Positions 15,886-25,104 are shown, numbered from the stretch's first letter. The stretch: 64,000 nucleotides of DNA from Peribacillus frigoritolerans (GCF_030676415.1 NZ_JAUUTW010000015.1:62001-126000), one strand, 5' to 3'. Notes: generated from the sequence alone by a model not told the origin. Translations and numbers: made by a program.

Positions 15886-16968
15886 ATGAATGTTCATAAA
15901 ATAGCTGTCATTGCGGGTGACGGGATTGGCCCTGAGGTGATTAATGAGGGTGTAAAGGTGCTTAAAGAAGTGGCTGCAATTGCCGGGGATTTTTCTTTTC
16001 AGTTCACATATTTTCCATGGGGTTGTGAATATTACCTTGAGCACGGCAAAATGCTGCCCGACGACGGACTGGAACAACTGATGAAGTTTGACGCCGTATA
16101 TCTTGGGGCTGTCGGTTATCCTGGTGTCCCGGACCATATTTCCTTACGTGAACTTCTGCTGAAAATCAGAAAGGGATTTGACCAATATGTGAATGTTCGA
16201 CCCGTTAAATTGCTTCAAGGTGCACCCTGTCCATTAAAAGACGTGACTCGTGACCAAATCAATATGGTAGTCATCCGTGAAAACAGTGAAGGGGAATATT
16301 CCGGTGCCGGTGATTGGCTTTTTAAAGGCAAGCCGGAAGAAGTGGTACTGCAGACGGGCGTTTTTTCACGAAAAGGAACGGAGAGGATCATCCGTTATGC
16401 GTATGAACTCGCGCGTAAGACGGGCAGGACGCTAACGAGCATAAGCAAGGCGAACGCATTGAATTATTCAATGGTTTTTTGGGATCAGGTTTTTGAAGAA
16501 ATTGGACAGGAGTATCCGGAAGTAGAAACGAATTCCTATCTGGTCGATGCGGCGAGCATGTACTTTGTCAAACAGCCCGAACGGTTCCAAATCGTTGTCA
16601 CCTCCAATTTGTTTGGTGACATCATCACGGATTTAGGTGCTGCCATTGCAGGCGGGATGGGACTGGCGGCCGGTGCCAATTTAAACCCGGAACGGATTTA
16701 TCCATCGATGTTTGAACCGATTCATGGTTCAGCTCCGGATATAGCACATCAAGGCATCGCCAATCCACTGGCGGCCATATGGTCCGCCAGTCAGATTCTC
16801 GATTTCTTTGGGCATGAGGTTTGGGGTGCAAAAGTGTTGGACGTGATCGAACAGGTGATGGTCGATAAAAAGGCGCTGACTCCTGATATGGGCGGGGCAG
16901 CCTCTACAGAAGATGTCGGGGATGAAGTGGTTGCAATATTATCCGCTTTACAAACAAATCAAGTATAA
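15886..16968 (+). CDS. tartrate/D-malate dehydrogenase, isopropylmalate-dehydrogenase family (YcsA-like)
   Basis: The 360-residue NAD-dependent beta-decarboxylating dehydrogenase begins IAVIAGDGIGPEVINEGV. It has VVIRENSEGEYSGAG, ISKANALNYSM and the metal/cofactor segment NLFGDIITDLGAAIAGGMGL, plus FEPIHGSAPDIAHQGIANP. The loop DHISLRELLLKIRKGFDQYVNVRPVK differs from LeuB and matches the tartrate dehydrogenase/D-malate group; B. subtilis YcsA is the likely counterpart. Substrate preference cannot be read exactly. RBS AAAGGAGAG. It is followed by cse60 after a 64-bp gap. Confidence 0.85.
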   Translation: MNVHKIAVIAGDGIGPEVINEGVKVLKEVAAIAGDFSFQFTYFPWGCEYYLEHGKMLPDDGLEQLMKFDAVYLGAVGYPGVPDHISLRELLLKIRKGFDQYVNVRPVKLLQGAPCPLKDVTRDQINMVVIRENSEGEYSGAGDWLFKGKPEEVVLQTGVFSRKGTERIIRYAYELARKTGRTLTSISKANALNYSMVFWDQVFEEIGQEYPEVETNSYLVDAASMYFVKQPERFQIVVTSNLFGDIITDLGAAIAGGMGLAAGANLNPERIYPSMFEPIHGSAPDIAHQGIANPLAAIWSASQILDFFGHEVWGAKVLDVIEQVMVDKKALTPDMGGAASTEDVGDEVVAILSALQTNQV

Positions 16969-17032
16969 TCATCATGAAAAATGGGCATCCTGCACAATAA
17001 CTATCATTATAGTAAAAGGGCGGGGAGATACG

Positions 17033-17218
17033 ATGATACAAGTCAAATTATTTGATTATGAGCATGAAAAGGATCTAGAGGACGAAATGAACTTTTTCCT
17101 TGAAGACATACGCGATAATCAAATCGTCGATATCAAATACAATGTCGCCACTACAGGTGAAGAGGAAGAGGAACAGATCTACTGTTTTAGTGCGATGATC
17201 ATCTATAAAAAAAAATAA
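17033..17218 (+). CDS. cse60: sporulation protein Cse60
   Basis: The 61-residue acidic protein VKLFDYEHEKDLEDEMNFFL...QIVDIKYNVA...QIYCFSAMIIYKKK matches Cse60 of B. subtilis, a small protein of unknown role made in the mother cell under sigma E. The ATG at 17033 follows GGCGGGGAGATAC. A frame extending upstream into the previous gene is not used. The dedicated terminator is a long hairpin at 17246-17291. Confidence 0.9.
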   Translation: MIQVKLFDYEHEKDLEDEMNFFLEDIRDNQIVDIKYNVATTGEEEEEQIYCFSAMIIYKKK

Positions 17219-17245
17219 AGGCCGGCTGGCCCTATAATAAATAGT

Positions 17246-17291
17246 AGACTACCTATTGCTGCATGGCGGGCAATCCAAGGTAGTCTTTTTT
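17246..17291 (+). terminator. terminator of cse60
   Basis: Outer stem AGACTACCT / AGGTAGTCT, inner ATTGC / GCAAT, followed by T7. Confidence 0.87.
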
Positions 17292-17333
17292 TCATCCCGA
17301 CTTCCTAGGAAGGGGGCATATTCGATGTGGAAA

Positions 17334-18263
17334 TTAGGACGATGTCGCTTCCCCGCCGTTGACATGAAGTGTTTGTCCTGTTACAAAACGGGAATCATCA
17401 GAAGCGAGATAGACAAAGGTGGGAGCCAGTTCAAATGGCTGGCCTTGACGCTCCATCGGGTTATCGACTTGTGTCACTTCGTCTGCCGAGAAACTTGCCG
17501 GGATGAGGGGTGTCCAAAACCGTCCAGGCGCAACGGCGTTCACCCGGATGCCTTGGTCGACAAGACTGTTTGCCAAGGCACGGGTAAAACCAATGTTGGC
17601 CCCTTTAGTCGCCGTGTAATCAATTAATTGCTTATTCCCATTAAACGTCACGACAGAAGATGTATTAATGATGGAGGACCCAGCTTTTAAATGGGGAAGG
17701 GCGGCTCGGGTCGTGTAGAAGTGGGAATAGATATTCACTTTAAAGGTATCATCGAATTGCTCATCCGTAATATCAAGCAAGCTTAATTGCTGAAATTGAA
17801 TACCCACGTGGTTACAAAGAATATCGAGCTTTCCAAATGTTTCGATGGTATCTTCCACGATATTGATACATTGCTGCTTATCCCTTAAGTCACCAGGCAG
17901 CAGTAAGCAACGTTGTCCAAGCTCTTCAATTCTCGTTTTAGTCCGATTGGCATCCTCATGTTCATCCAGATAAGCGATGGAAACATCTGCGCCTTCTTTA
18001 GCAAAAGCGATGGCAGCCGCAGCGCCAATCCCACTGTCTCCGCCAGTTATCAACGCGACACTACCTGTTAATTTCCCGCTGCCCCTATAATTGGGATTAT
18101 CGATGATGGGCCGGGGAACCATCAATTTTTCTACACCAGGTTGGCGAAATTGGCGTTGCTCCGGAACCGTGATGGGAACGTCTTGATAACGAGTGATCTT
18201 TCCATAGTTCGGATGCATGGGATAGGTTTTACCGGATGATTTCTTTTTCTTATCTTCTGCCAT
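17334..18263 (-). CDS. SDR-family oxidoreductase, general stress protein 39-like (YdaD/YhxC type)
   Basis: The 309-residue short-chain dehydrogenase has a 60-residue N-terminal extension, the cofactor loop [18 protein letters not shown], active-site Ser in [11 protein letters not shown], and [11 protein letters not shown] with the Tyr/Lys pair. RVNAVAPG and LHVNGGE complete the family. The extension ([33 protein letters not shown]) is that of Gsp39/YhxC-type proteins, induced by stress in B. subtilis. The usual NNAG motif reads CNHVG here, as in this subgroup. Substrate unknown. Confidence 0.88.
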   Translation of the reverse strand: MAEDKKKKSSGKTYPMHPNYGKITRYQDVPITVPEQRQFRQPGVEKLMVPRPIIDNPNYRGSGKLTGSVALITGGDSGIGAAAAIAFAKEGADVSIAYLDEHEDANRTKTRIEELGQRCLLLPGDLRDKQQCINIVEDTIETFGKLDILCNHVGIQFQQLSLLDITDEQFDDTFKVNIYSHFYTTRAALPHLKAGSSIINTSSVVTFNGNKQLIDYTATKGANIGFTRALANSLVDQGIRVNAVAPGRFWTPLIPASFSADEVTQVDNPMERQGQPFELAPTFVYLASDDSRFVTGQTLHVNGGEATSS

Positions 18264-18410
18264 GAGGGGTCCTCCTAAAAAAGAATTTAGTCGGATTACT
18301 TTATGATGACCAGGTGTATGCCGTGCATGAAGAACATGTATGGGGACGGGCTCGTTGCCGTGCGGCTCGAATATGCTGATGGGTAGAAAAAAGTTTTTGG
18401 AGGCCTCTAT

Positions 18411-18581
18411 ATGCCATATTATTATAGCGAAGAAGTGAAGTGGTTATTGGTCGAACAATCGGATGAAAAAGTGGAGTTGTTATATGATTCCAACCCAAAT
18501 ACCTTTGAATTGCCGCTCATAGGACCAAGACCGCCATATTATTATAACCCGCGTTATGTACCGTATTATCCTGTGATTTAG
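18411..18581 (+). CDS. small Tyr/Pro-rich protein (56 aa)
   Basis: A complete frame with RBS TTGGAGG 8 bases before the ATG encodes [20 protein letters not shown], then [20 protein letters not shown]. About one quarter of residues are Tyr or Pro, clustered at both ends. Composition of this type is common in small spore-coat or surface proteins of bacilli, but I do not recognise this one. It is divergent from the Gsp39-like gene and stands alone. No clear terminator was seen. Confidence 0.6.
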   Translation: MPYYYSEEVKWLLVEQSDEKVELLYDSNPNTFELPLIGPRPPYYYNPRYVPYYPVI

Positions 18582-18823
18582 GGACGGACATCAGAAGGGA
18601 AAATGCATGAAGAACGGAATCTGCTGAATTGGGCTGCCTTGGTCTTTTAATGAGTGGACTAAAAGCAGCCTCAATTCGATTCAACAAAATTCCCGATCAT
18701 AACAGATGACATTAGGAAAAACTGATTATATTCTTCTATGAATTTTACAAACACGGAGATAATGGGTAAAGTTATACACATAATACATAGTGCGGACTGG
18801 TGTATTTAAAGGAGAGATCCATT

Positions 18824-19384
18824 TTGGATAATAAAATGAAACAACTAATGGAAAATATACAGCAATCGGATGGTGGCCATATTTTATACTGTTTTAATGA
18901 ATTGGAAGCCTACATTGAAAATGAGGCGACTTTCATCATTGCCGGTGTTGAACAGGGAGACCATATCCTGGTCGTCGAAAATGACCGTATCTTTCCTTTC
19001 GTGTACAAGAAATTGCAGCTTCATTTAAATGAGGAGCAATTGGAGCAAGTGCACCTTATCAATAATTTTGATTTTTATTGTTTTCATGGAGACTTCCATC
19101 CTTCGACGATGGTTAATTATTTCTTGGAAAATATCGATACATACACTAAACGCAATCAGCACGTGCGGACTTGGGGCCATGTTGAATGGGGCCATGACGA
19201 TCAAGTCAGCTTAGCGATAGGCGAATATGAAAAAGGAATTGACAAACTGATCAAGGAACGAGGATTGATTTCTGTTTGTGCATACGATGACTGCAGAGTG
19301 CCTGCCGAGCTTAAAACAAACTTGATCAAGCATCATGGGGTCCTGATAACCGATGAAAAAATCACGATTTTAGCAAACGGATAG
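18824..19384 (+). CDS. MEDS-domain sensory protein
   Basis: The 186-residue protein contains GGHILYCFNELEAYIENEATFIIAGVEQGDHILVVEN in its first third, the MEDS (methanogen/methylotroph DcmR sensory) fold. RTWGHVEWGHDDQ and SVCAYDDCRVPAEL follow. MEDS domains are thought to bind hydrocarbon-type ligands or act as signal receivers; this is a standalone domain. I use a TTG start at 18824 because AAGGAGAGA lies 7 bases before it; the ATG at 18836 is a second option. It precedes the ATL gene by 19 bp and probably shares its transcript. Confidence 0.8.
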   Translation: MDNKMKQLMENIQQSDGGHILYCFNELEAYIENEATFIIAGVEQGDHILVVENDRIFPFVYKKLQLHLNEEQLEQVHLINNFDFYCFHGDFHPSTMVNYFLENIDTYTKRNQHVRTWGHVEWGHDDQVSLAIGEYEKGIDKLIKERGLISVCAYDDCRVPAELKTNLIKHHGVLITDEKITILANG

Positions 19385-19403
19385 AATAAAAGGGGCGAGT
19401 TAT

Positions 19404-19718
19404 TTGGAAAGTTTTACTGAACGGGTAATCAATATCATTCAACATATCCCTTCCGGTAAAGTGATGACATATGGTCAAATTGGACAGCTCGCCGGAAGTC
19501 CGCGCGGTGCAAGGCAGGTCGTAAGGATCCTTCATTCAAGCAGCAAAAAACATGACCTTCCTTGGCACCGGGTAATCAATGCCAAAGGCGAAATCGGCAT
19601 AAAAGCGGAGGGCGCCGCAGAACACCAGAAGGCGATGCTCGAGAGTGAAGGCGTCACATTCACGGACCGGAATACCATTGACCTCGAAGCATATCGCTAT
19701 CATCCAGAAATATTTTAA
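19404..19718 (+). CDS. alkyltransferase-like protein (ATL, MGMT C-terminal domain family)
   Basis: The 104-residue protein is the DNA-binding domain of O6-alkylguanine-DNA alkyltransferases: SGKVMTYGQIGQLAGSPRGARQV and LPWHRVINAKGEIGI. The catalytic Cys of PCHRV is replaced by Trp (PWHRV), so it cannot transfer alkyl groups. Such ATL proteins (E. coli YbaZ, yeast Atl1) bind O6-alkylguanine and hand it to nucleotide excision repair. TTG start at 19404 with GGGGCGAG before it. The 3' side is followed directly by a 21-bp repeat array. Confidence 0.9.
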   Translation: MESFTERVINIIQHIPSGKVMTYGQIGQLAGSPRGARQVVRILHSSSKKHDLPWHRVINAKGEIGIKAEGAAEHQKAMLESEGVTFTDRNTIDLEAYRYHPEIF

Positions 19719-19728
19719 ACGGAAAGCC

Positions 19729-19877
19729 GGAAAAAAGAGGCGGCGTGAGTGCGGACGAAAAAAGTTCGGTGAAGGTCGAATAAACAGCGTGAACGGCCGA
19801 AAAAAGTATGGTGAAGGTCGAAAAACTGCGTGTACGGTCGAAAAAAGCGTGATGATGGACGAAAATGACAGCACCTA
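19729..19877 (+). repeat. 21-bp-period intergenic array, family 2
   Basis: The core GG(T/A/C)CGAAAA recurs at 19753, 19774, 19795, 19816, 19836 and 19857, steps of 21, 21, 21, 20 and 21. The variable part alternates between two kinds: GTTCGGTGAA or GTATGGTGAA, and CAGCGTGAAC or CTGCGTGTAC. The core is unrelated to the TCACGAGT family but the period and alternation are the same. A single related unit is seen near 50955 (ACGGTCGAAAAA). It lies between ATL and a terminator; I do not call a gene here. Confidence 0.88.
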
Positions 19878-19936
19878 CGCCAAGAATCAAAGCCTAACAG
19901 ACACCGAATGGACGTATAGGCTTAAGAAACCGCATC

Positions 19937-19973
19937 TAAAAGAGGCTAATCCAAGCGGATCAGCCTCTTTTTA
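19937..19973. terminator. bidirectional terminator between ATL array and ytfP
   Basis: Stem AAAGAGGCT / AGCCTCTTT with inner ATCC / GGAT; T runs on both strands. Confidence 0.85.
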
Positions 19974-19977
19974 GGAA

Positions 19978-21243
19978 TTATGAACGGGCATACATGGCAG
20001 CATTCATTCCGGCGAGTCTTCCGGTTACTAATGCCGATGTGATATTATAGCCGCCTGTGTATCCGTGGATATCCAGAATTTCACCGCAGAAATACAGTCC
20101 GTCCATTAGTTTGGAAGCCATTTCTTTTGGATGTATTTCTTTGACGGATACGCCGCCGCCCGTGACGAATGCTTTTTCTAGCGGCTGGGTGCCGTGTACC
20201 CCGAATTGGAAGTCCTTGCATAATTCTGCAAAGCGGCGGATTTTTTCATTTGATATCGTCGCTCCTTGTTCTTGAAGGTCGATACCGCTTCGCTCAAGCA
20301 GAAAGTGAAGGTATCGTTCAGGAACTAAACCTTTTAAGGTATTTTTAATGGCTTTTTTCGGTTCGGCTTTGATTTCTTTCATGATGTCTTGAAAAACCTC
20401 TTCCTTGTTTCGGTCCGGCAGGGCATCGAGTTTCATTGTCACTTCCGATAGGTTCCATTTTTTCATCGCTTTCACGACGAATTGGCTGCACCGTAGAACA
20501 GCTGGACCGGAGACGCCAAAATGGGTGAAGAGCATATCCATTTGGTGTGTGATCAGGGTCTTGCCTTTTGGGTTAAGGACGCTCAATGATACATCGCGAA
20601 GTGCGAGGCCTTGAAGTGTTCGATCTTTAATGAACGTTTCATGGCTAAGTACGGGAACTTCAGTTGGGAACAGTTCGGTAATCGTATGCCCCGCCTTTTT
20701 AGCCCATGCGTAGCCGTCGCCGGTTGAACCGGTGTGAGGAACTGATTTCCCGCCGACTGCTATCACGACTGCATCCGTGTCAATGGTCTGTCCATCTTTT
20801 AACCGGACACCGCTTGTTTTTCCATGTTCATAGAGAACTTCCGCAACTGGAGAGTTCTTATAGATCGTTACATTTAAATTCGACAGGCGTGTCAGAAGGG
20901 CATCCACGACACTTTGCGCTTTATCGTTGACAGGGAACATCCGGCCATGGTCCTCTTCTTTTAGAGCCACGCCCAATTTTTCAAAGAATTGAATAATGTC
21001 CTCATTATTGAACTCTGAGAAAGCACTGTATAGAAATCGCCCGTTTCCAGGGATATGCTGAATGATTTCATCGATTGAGAGCCTGTTCGTCACGTTGCAG
21101 CGTCCGCCGCCCGAGATTGCAAGTTTCCTTCCAAGCTTCTCGCCTTTATCCACTAATAATACAAGGGCACCTTTTTCCCCGGCCGCTATTGCTGCCATCA
21201 ATCCGGAAGGACCGCCGCCAATTACCACTACATCATATTTCAA
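19978..21243 (-). CDS. ytfP: NAD(P)/FAD-dependent oxidoreductase, HI0933/YtfP family
   Basis: The 421-residue flavoprotein begins [20 protein letters not shown] (dinucleotide-binding) with [17 protein letters not shown], the HI0933 hallmark, then [17 protein letters not shown] and [20 protein letters not shown] near the C-terminus. Relatives (YhiN, YtfP) have no assigned substrate. I place the start at TTG 21243 behind AAAGTGGTGATC because this gives the 420-residue family size; frames extend to 21288. The gene is divergent from murJ, as in B. subtilis. Confidence 0.88.
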   Translation of the reverse strand: MKYDVVVIGGGPSGLMAAIAAGEKGALVLLVDKGEKLGRKLAISGGGRCNVTNRLSIDEIIQHIPGNGRFLYSAFSEFNNEDIIQFFEKLGVALKEEDHGRMFPVNDKAQSVVDALLTRLSNLNVTIYKNSPVAEVLYEHGKTSGVRLKDGQTIDTDAVVIAVGGKSVPHTGSTGDGYAWAKKAGHTITELFPTEVPVLSHETFIKDRTLQGLALRDVSLSVLNPKGKTLITHQMDMLFTHFGVSGPAVLRCSQFVVKAMKKWNLSEVTMKLDALPDRNKEEVFQDIMKEIKAEPKKAIKNTLKGLVPERYLHFLLERSGIDLQEQGATISNEKIRRFAELCKDFQFGVHGTQPLEKAFVTGGGVSVKEIHPKEMASKLMDGLYFCGEILDIHGYTGGYNITSALVTGRLAGMNAAMYARS

Positions 21244-21448
21244 ATTGATCACCACTTTATCATTTTCAGTCCCTTCATTATATAGCAAGAGCCCGTCAGA
21301 TTGCGAATGTAGAAGAAAAGGAATTATTTGTTTGTGTATTATCTTCGAAAACGATAAACTTGAGTGTAGTTTTCTATAGAAAAAATACTTTAATATGATA
21401 AGATAAAGAGCGTGTGAAACGTAACTGACAGAGGCAGGAAGGGATTAG

Positions 21449-23050
21449 ATGTCATCTAAGTTTTTAAAAGGGGCTTTTATATTAACGCTGGGAGCGATCA
21501 TTTCCAAGATACTTGGTTTATTTTACGTCATCCCATTTGAACATATGGTTGGGAATAAAGGGGCTACCCTCTATCAATATGGGTACGTTCCATATACCAT
21601 TTTCATTAGCTTTGCAACGGCAGGCATGCCGCTTGCAGTTTCTAAATTCATCTCGAAGTATAATGCGCTCGAGGAGTACGCCGTCGGTGAGAAGTTATTT
21701 AAATCGAGCCTGAAATTAATGGTTGTCACCGGTTTTCTCGCTTTTTTGATTCTCTATACGATGGCACCGATGTTTACTGAAGTCTTCGGGGTCAAGAAGG
21801 AAGATGTCAGCGATGTCACGGAGATCATACGTGCAGTCAGCTTCGCCTTGATTTTTGTACCGTTCATGAGCATCATCCGCGGCTTCTTTCAAGGTCATGA
21901 AGCGATGGAACCAACGGCCATCTCTCAGGTTGTCGAACAAATTGTCCGCATCGTGTTCCTTCTGGCTGGTGTGTATGTTGTTTTGAATGTCCTTGATGGA
22001 GAGTTAGTGAGAGCCATCCAAATAGCTACCTTCGCGGCGACGGTTGGGGCTGTCGGCGGTTTAGTGGTGTTATTTTGGTATTGGAAAAAACAAAAACCCC
22101 ATTTGGACAGCTTGATGAAGAAAGACCGGGGGACGATGGAAATTTCCCTGAAGGAAATCTATAAAGAAATATTTCTTTCGTCGATTCCTTTCATATTTGT
22201 CGGAATCGCGATGCCAATGTTTCAGTTTGCGGACTTGCTGTCTTTCAATAAGGCGATGTCGTCCATCGGGCTGCAGCATGTCGCAGAAGATGCCCTTGGG
22301 GTATTGAATGTATATGCCCAGAAGCTTGTCTTGATTCCGATGACGCTTGCAACCGGGTTTTCAATGGCGCTTCTTCCCTCGGTGACGAAGGCATATGTAA
22401 GCGATGATTCGGAAGAGTTAAACCGCCAGCTGAACCAAGCCTTCCAAATTTTGTTGTTCATTACGATTCCAGCGGTCATTGGCATGTCGGTGCTGGCCGA
22501 TCCAATCTATAGTGCCTTTTACAGCCATGATCCACTTGGAATCAGTGTCCTGAAGGCATATGCGCCCGTTTCCATCTTGTTTGCGCTTTTTTCCGTTTCG
22601 GCGGCCGTTTTACAAGGAATCAATCAGCAAAAATATACGGTGCTCAGCCTGCTTGTTGGCTTTTTAATCAAATTGAGCTTGAATATCCCGATGATCAAGT
22701 TGTTTGAAACGGAAGGATCCGTTTATGCCACGGCATTCGGCTACTTGGCTGCTGTGCTGCTGAATTTGTATGTCATTACTTACTTTACTGGATATCGTTA
22801 CAGCCTTACCATCAGAAGATCCGTTTTGATCACTGTTTTTTCAATGATAATGGGACTGGCTGCATGGGGCATGAACAGTTTATTATCGCTGTGGCTTACA
22901 ACGGAAGGGCGGTTCCAGGCGATTTTGATCGTAGCCGTTTCTGCAATTTTTGGAGCTCTCATTTATGCGGCGCTTGCCTTGAAAAGCAAACTAGCCCATC
23001 GTTTGTTCGGTGCCCGGATTGATCGGTTAAAAGCTAAATTAGGATTATAA
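21449..23050 (+). CDS. murJ: lipid II flippase MurJ (YtgP), MOP superfamily
   Basis: The 533-residue membrane protein has about 14 segments. It starts SSKFLKGAFILTLGAIISKI and contains IPFEHMVGNKGATLYQYGYV, FFQGHEAMEPTAISQVVEQ and VPMTLATGFSMALLPSV-like text (here IPMTLATGFSMALLPSV), typical of YtgP/SpoVB-type flippases. B. subtilis YtgP was shown to be its MurJ, moving lipid II across the membrane for peptidoglycan synthesis. SpoVB paralogues are similar, but the position between ytfP and the rsuA-like gene supports YtgP. RBS AGGAAGGG. Confidence 0.9.
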   Translation: MSSKFLKGAFILTLGAIISKILGLFYVIPFEHMVGNKGATLYQYGYVPYTIFISFATAGMPLAVSKFISKYNALEEYAVGEKLFKSSLKLMVVTGFLAFLILYTMAPMFTEVFGVKKEDVSDVTEIIRAVSFALIFVPFMSIIRGFFQGHEAMEPTAISQVVEQIVRIVFLLAGVYVVLNVLDGELVRAIQIATFAATVGAVGGLVVLFWYWKKQKPHLDSLMKKDRGTMEISLKEIYKEIFLSSIPFIFVGIAMPMFQFADLLSFNKAMSSIGLQHVAEDALGVLNVYAQKLVLIPMTLATGFSMALLPSVTKAYVSDDSEELNRQLNQAFQILLFITIPAVIGMSVLADPIYSAFYSHDPLGISVLKAYAPVSILFALFSVSAAVLQGINQQKYTVLSLLVGFLIKLSLNIPMIKLFETEGSVYATAFGYLAAVLLNLYVITYFTGYRYSLTIRRSVLITVFSMIMGLAAWGMNSLLSLWLTTEGRFQAILIVAVSAIFGALIYAALALKSKLAHRLFGARIDRLKAKLGL

Positions 23051-23111
23051 GCTGGAAGTTTGGTGTGTAAAATAAAGGGTATTGAATGGTGATCCCCAGA
23101 TTAAATATATT

Positions 23112-23147
23112 GGCCTTGCCTGTCATTAAAGTGGGCAAGGCTTTTTA
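23112..23147 (+). terminator. terminator of murJ
   Basis: Stem GCCTTGCC / GGCAAGGC with a 13-nt loop and TTTTT. Confidence 0.88.
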
Positions 23148-23172
23148 CTGAAAAAGGCTTTAGGAGGAAACG

Positions 23173-23895
23173 ATGAGAATAGATAAGATTTTATCCAATA
23201 TTGGTTATGGCAGCAGGAAAGAAGTGAAAAAGCTCCTGAAATCCGGCGCCGTCAAGGTCAATGAAAGGCTGCTGAAGGACCCGAAAGAACAAGTGGACCC
23301 TGATACGGAAATCGTGACGGTTCATGGTGAACGGGTTGAATATAGGGAATTCATATATTTAATGATGAATAAACCGCCAGGCGTATTGTCGGCAACGGAA
23401 GACAAACACCAAGAAACGGTCATTGACATCTTGGAGCCAGAAGATTCGGTTTTCGAGCCATTTCCTGTAGGACGTCTTGATAAGGACACAGAAGGTTTAT
23501 TGCTGATCACGAATGACGGAAAGCTTGCCCACCAACTGCTTTCCCCGAAGAAACATGTCCCTAAAACATATTTTGCGGTCATTGATGGCGAAGTAACGGA
23601 ACGGGATATCGAGGCATTCCGCAACGGGGTGACCTTGGATGATGGATACGAAACAAAACCAGGTGAATTGAACATTTTAAAATCAGGTCTGACATCGGAT
23701 ATCGAGCTGACGATCATGGAAGGAAAGTTCCATCAGGTGAAGCGGATGTTTGAGGCCGTTGGCAAACGTGTCGTCTACCTAAAGCGTCTTTCCATGGGGA
23801 GTTTACAGCTTGATGAGGAACTTGAGCTTGGTGAATACCGTGAGTTAACGGCGGAGGAGCTTGAACAGTTAAAGGCGGGCCAACCCACTGAATGA
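23173..23895 (+). CDS. 16S rRNA pseudouridine-516 synthase, RsuA family (YtzG/YtiP)
   Basis: The 240-residue protein has an N-terminal S4 RNA-binding domain (MRIDKILSNIGYGSRKEVKKL) and a pseudouridine synthase domain with catalytic Asp in PVGRLDKDTEGLL, plus FHQVKRMFEAVGKRV. This is the RsuA/RluB/RluE pattern; size and position next to murJ/ytgP match the B. subtilis counterpart. It modifies 16S rRNA. RBS TAGGAGG. It converges on ytzE, with a hairpin between. Confidence 0.92.
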   Translation: MRIDKILSNIGYGSRKEVKKLLKSGAVKVNERLLKDPKEQVDPDTEIVTVHGERVEYREFIYLMMNKPPGVLSATEDKHQETVIDILEPEDSVFEPFPVGRLDKDTEGLLLITNDGKLAHQLLSPKKHVPKTYFAVIDGEVTERDIEAFRNGVTLDDGYETKPGELNILKSGLTSDIELTIMEGKFHQVKRMFEAVGKRVVYLKRLSMGSLQLDEELELGEYRELTAEELEQLKAGQPTE

Positions 23896-23910
23896 TAGCT
23901 GGACACAAAA

Positions 23911-23940
23911 AATGAGGCGGAAAACATTGTCCGCCTCAAA
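23911..23940 (-). terminator. terminator between rsuA-like gene and ytzE
   Basis: Stem TGAGGCGGA / TCCGCCTCA; the T run is on the minus strand, so it mainly serves ytzE. Confidence 0.8.
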
Positions 23941-23979
23941 GTAATTTACATATCGATCTTATTCGGGTGGTCGTTCTTT

Positions 23980-24201
23980 TTACGATGACATCTTCACCTT
24001 TTTACTTGTTGTCGTCCAAAGGCCTCGGCTTGGGCTTTGAACAAGGTCATTGTATGCTAAGACATTTAAATCGCGCTGCACAGTTCGAGGAGTGATGCCA
24101 AATTCTTCTACAAGCTCTTGAGTAGAAACCGTACCGTTATTACTAATGAACATATAAACGGATTTAATACGGGTTAACATGCGATTTGTTGAAGGTTTCA
24201 A
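23980..24201 (-). CDS. ytzE: DeoR-type HTH protein YtzE
   Basis: The 73-residue protein KPSTNRMLTRIKSVYMFI...VSTQELVEEFGITPRTVQRDLNVL is a bare DeoR winged-helix domain with no sugar-binding part. It matches B. subtilis YtzE in length and sequence. I choose a TTG start at 24201 because AAGGAGTG lies 8 bases before it and the length then equals that of YtzE; a longer frame to 24240 lacks this support. Target genes unknown. Confidence 0.9.
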   Translation of the reverse strand: MKPSTNRMLTRIKSVYMFISNNGTVSTQELVEEFGITPRTVQRDLNVLAYNDLVQSPSRGLWTTTSKKVKMSS

Positions 24202-24743
24202 AAAATCACTCCTTATTCTTTTCATTGTTATTCTGAACAAATGAAAACAACCGATATGTCGGACAGCATTTCAGCTGTCACTATGTACTTGCTATACCCA
24301 CCCTATAACTCCTCGGAAACATTTAGAAAAAATAAGATGTCATTAGATTCATTCTACCCCTTTGCAAAAGCAAATTCTAGGAAAAGATACTAATTGACTA
24401 AATATTACATTTATTATATCAAATTTTAACAAAATTATTCTCTTTACATATACAAAAATTAATAAAGAGTTGTTCCATTTGTTCATGATCATATTTTGCC
24501 AATACAGGACGCTTAATATGCATTTCGAGATTAGAGATGTCACACAACACGAATGTTGACTTTTAAGGCATATACATGTTATTTTTTACTTAAAAGGATC
24601 ATAAATCGTAATTATTACGCTTTATGTATTGATAGGTGCTTGATGGCTTGCGGTTACGATGTCATAATGAGGTATCGGGCAGTATAGACTTTTCATACAT
24701 ATCTAAAAGGATTTAAATATAAACCAATTCGAGGTAGAGCCAT
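24202..24743. other. 542-bp intergenic region between ytzE and the 24.7-kb gene
   Basis: The region is AT-rich (notably 24350-24480) and no frame here has both an RBS and protein-like sequence. The only feature I can support is a Zur-box-like dyad at 24603-24623. Confidence 0.6.
24603..24623. promoter_or_regulatory. Zur-box-like dyad
   Basis: AAATCGTAAT-T-ATTACGCTTT differs from the B. subtilis Zur consensus (inverted AAATCGTAAT half sites around one base) at a single position. It lies about 120 bp upstream of the gene at 24744, which has no evident zinc link. Functional status is inference. Confidence 0.5.
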
Positions 24744-25094
24744 ATGAACGAAAGATTAATGGAGTTTTTATTGCGCGACGAAGTAACCAGACTTTCTGGC
24801 GTGAAAAAACAAGTGTATGAATTCATCGTGAACGAAGAAGATTATCTTGCATCGAAGGCGGACACGGTCGATCAATTCATGAGATTGCTAGTAAAGCATT
24901 CTCCGCCCAGGCTCGCAGCCCGTCATTTCAATATGCCTTATGGGGAAATCATTCGTTTCATGAATGAAATAGAAGATGAACTGAATGATAGATTAGAGGA
25001 AAGATGCAAGAAAGTAAAGTGGATGGACTACACGGAAAAGGACCAGCAGGCATTTGTGGAATATCATAGAAAGTTATATCTTTTCGTAAATTAA
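24744..25094 (+). CDS. 116-aa protein with helical, possibly DNA-binding, fold; unknown
   Basis: The protein reads NERLMEFLLRDEVTRLSGVKKQVYEFIV, then SPPRLAARHFNMPYGEIIRF, then a charged stretch DELNDRLEERCKK. The middle part resembles a helix-turn-helix (LAARHFNMPYGEIIRFM), which hints at a regulator. I do not recognise the family. RBS TTCGAGGTAG 7 bases before ATG, and a terminator follows, so it is a single-gene unit. A Zur-like box lies in its upstream region. Confidence 0.7.
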   Translation: MNERLMEFLLRDEVTRLSGVKKQVYEFIVNEEDYLASKADTVDQFMRLLVKHSPPRLAARHFNMPYGEIIRFMNEIEDELNDRLEERCKKVKWMDYTEKDQQAFVEYHRKLYLFVN

Positions 25095-25104
25095 TCAATT
25101 GGAT

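Noticed and set aside
19404..19718. Active methylated-DNA-protein cysteine methyltransferase
   Set aside because: The acceptor cysteine is Trp (PWHRV), so it can only be an alkyltransferase-like protein.
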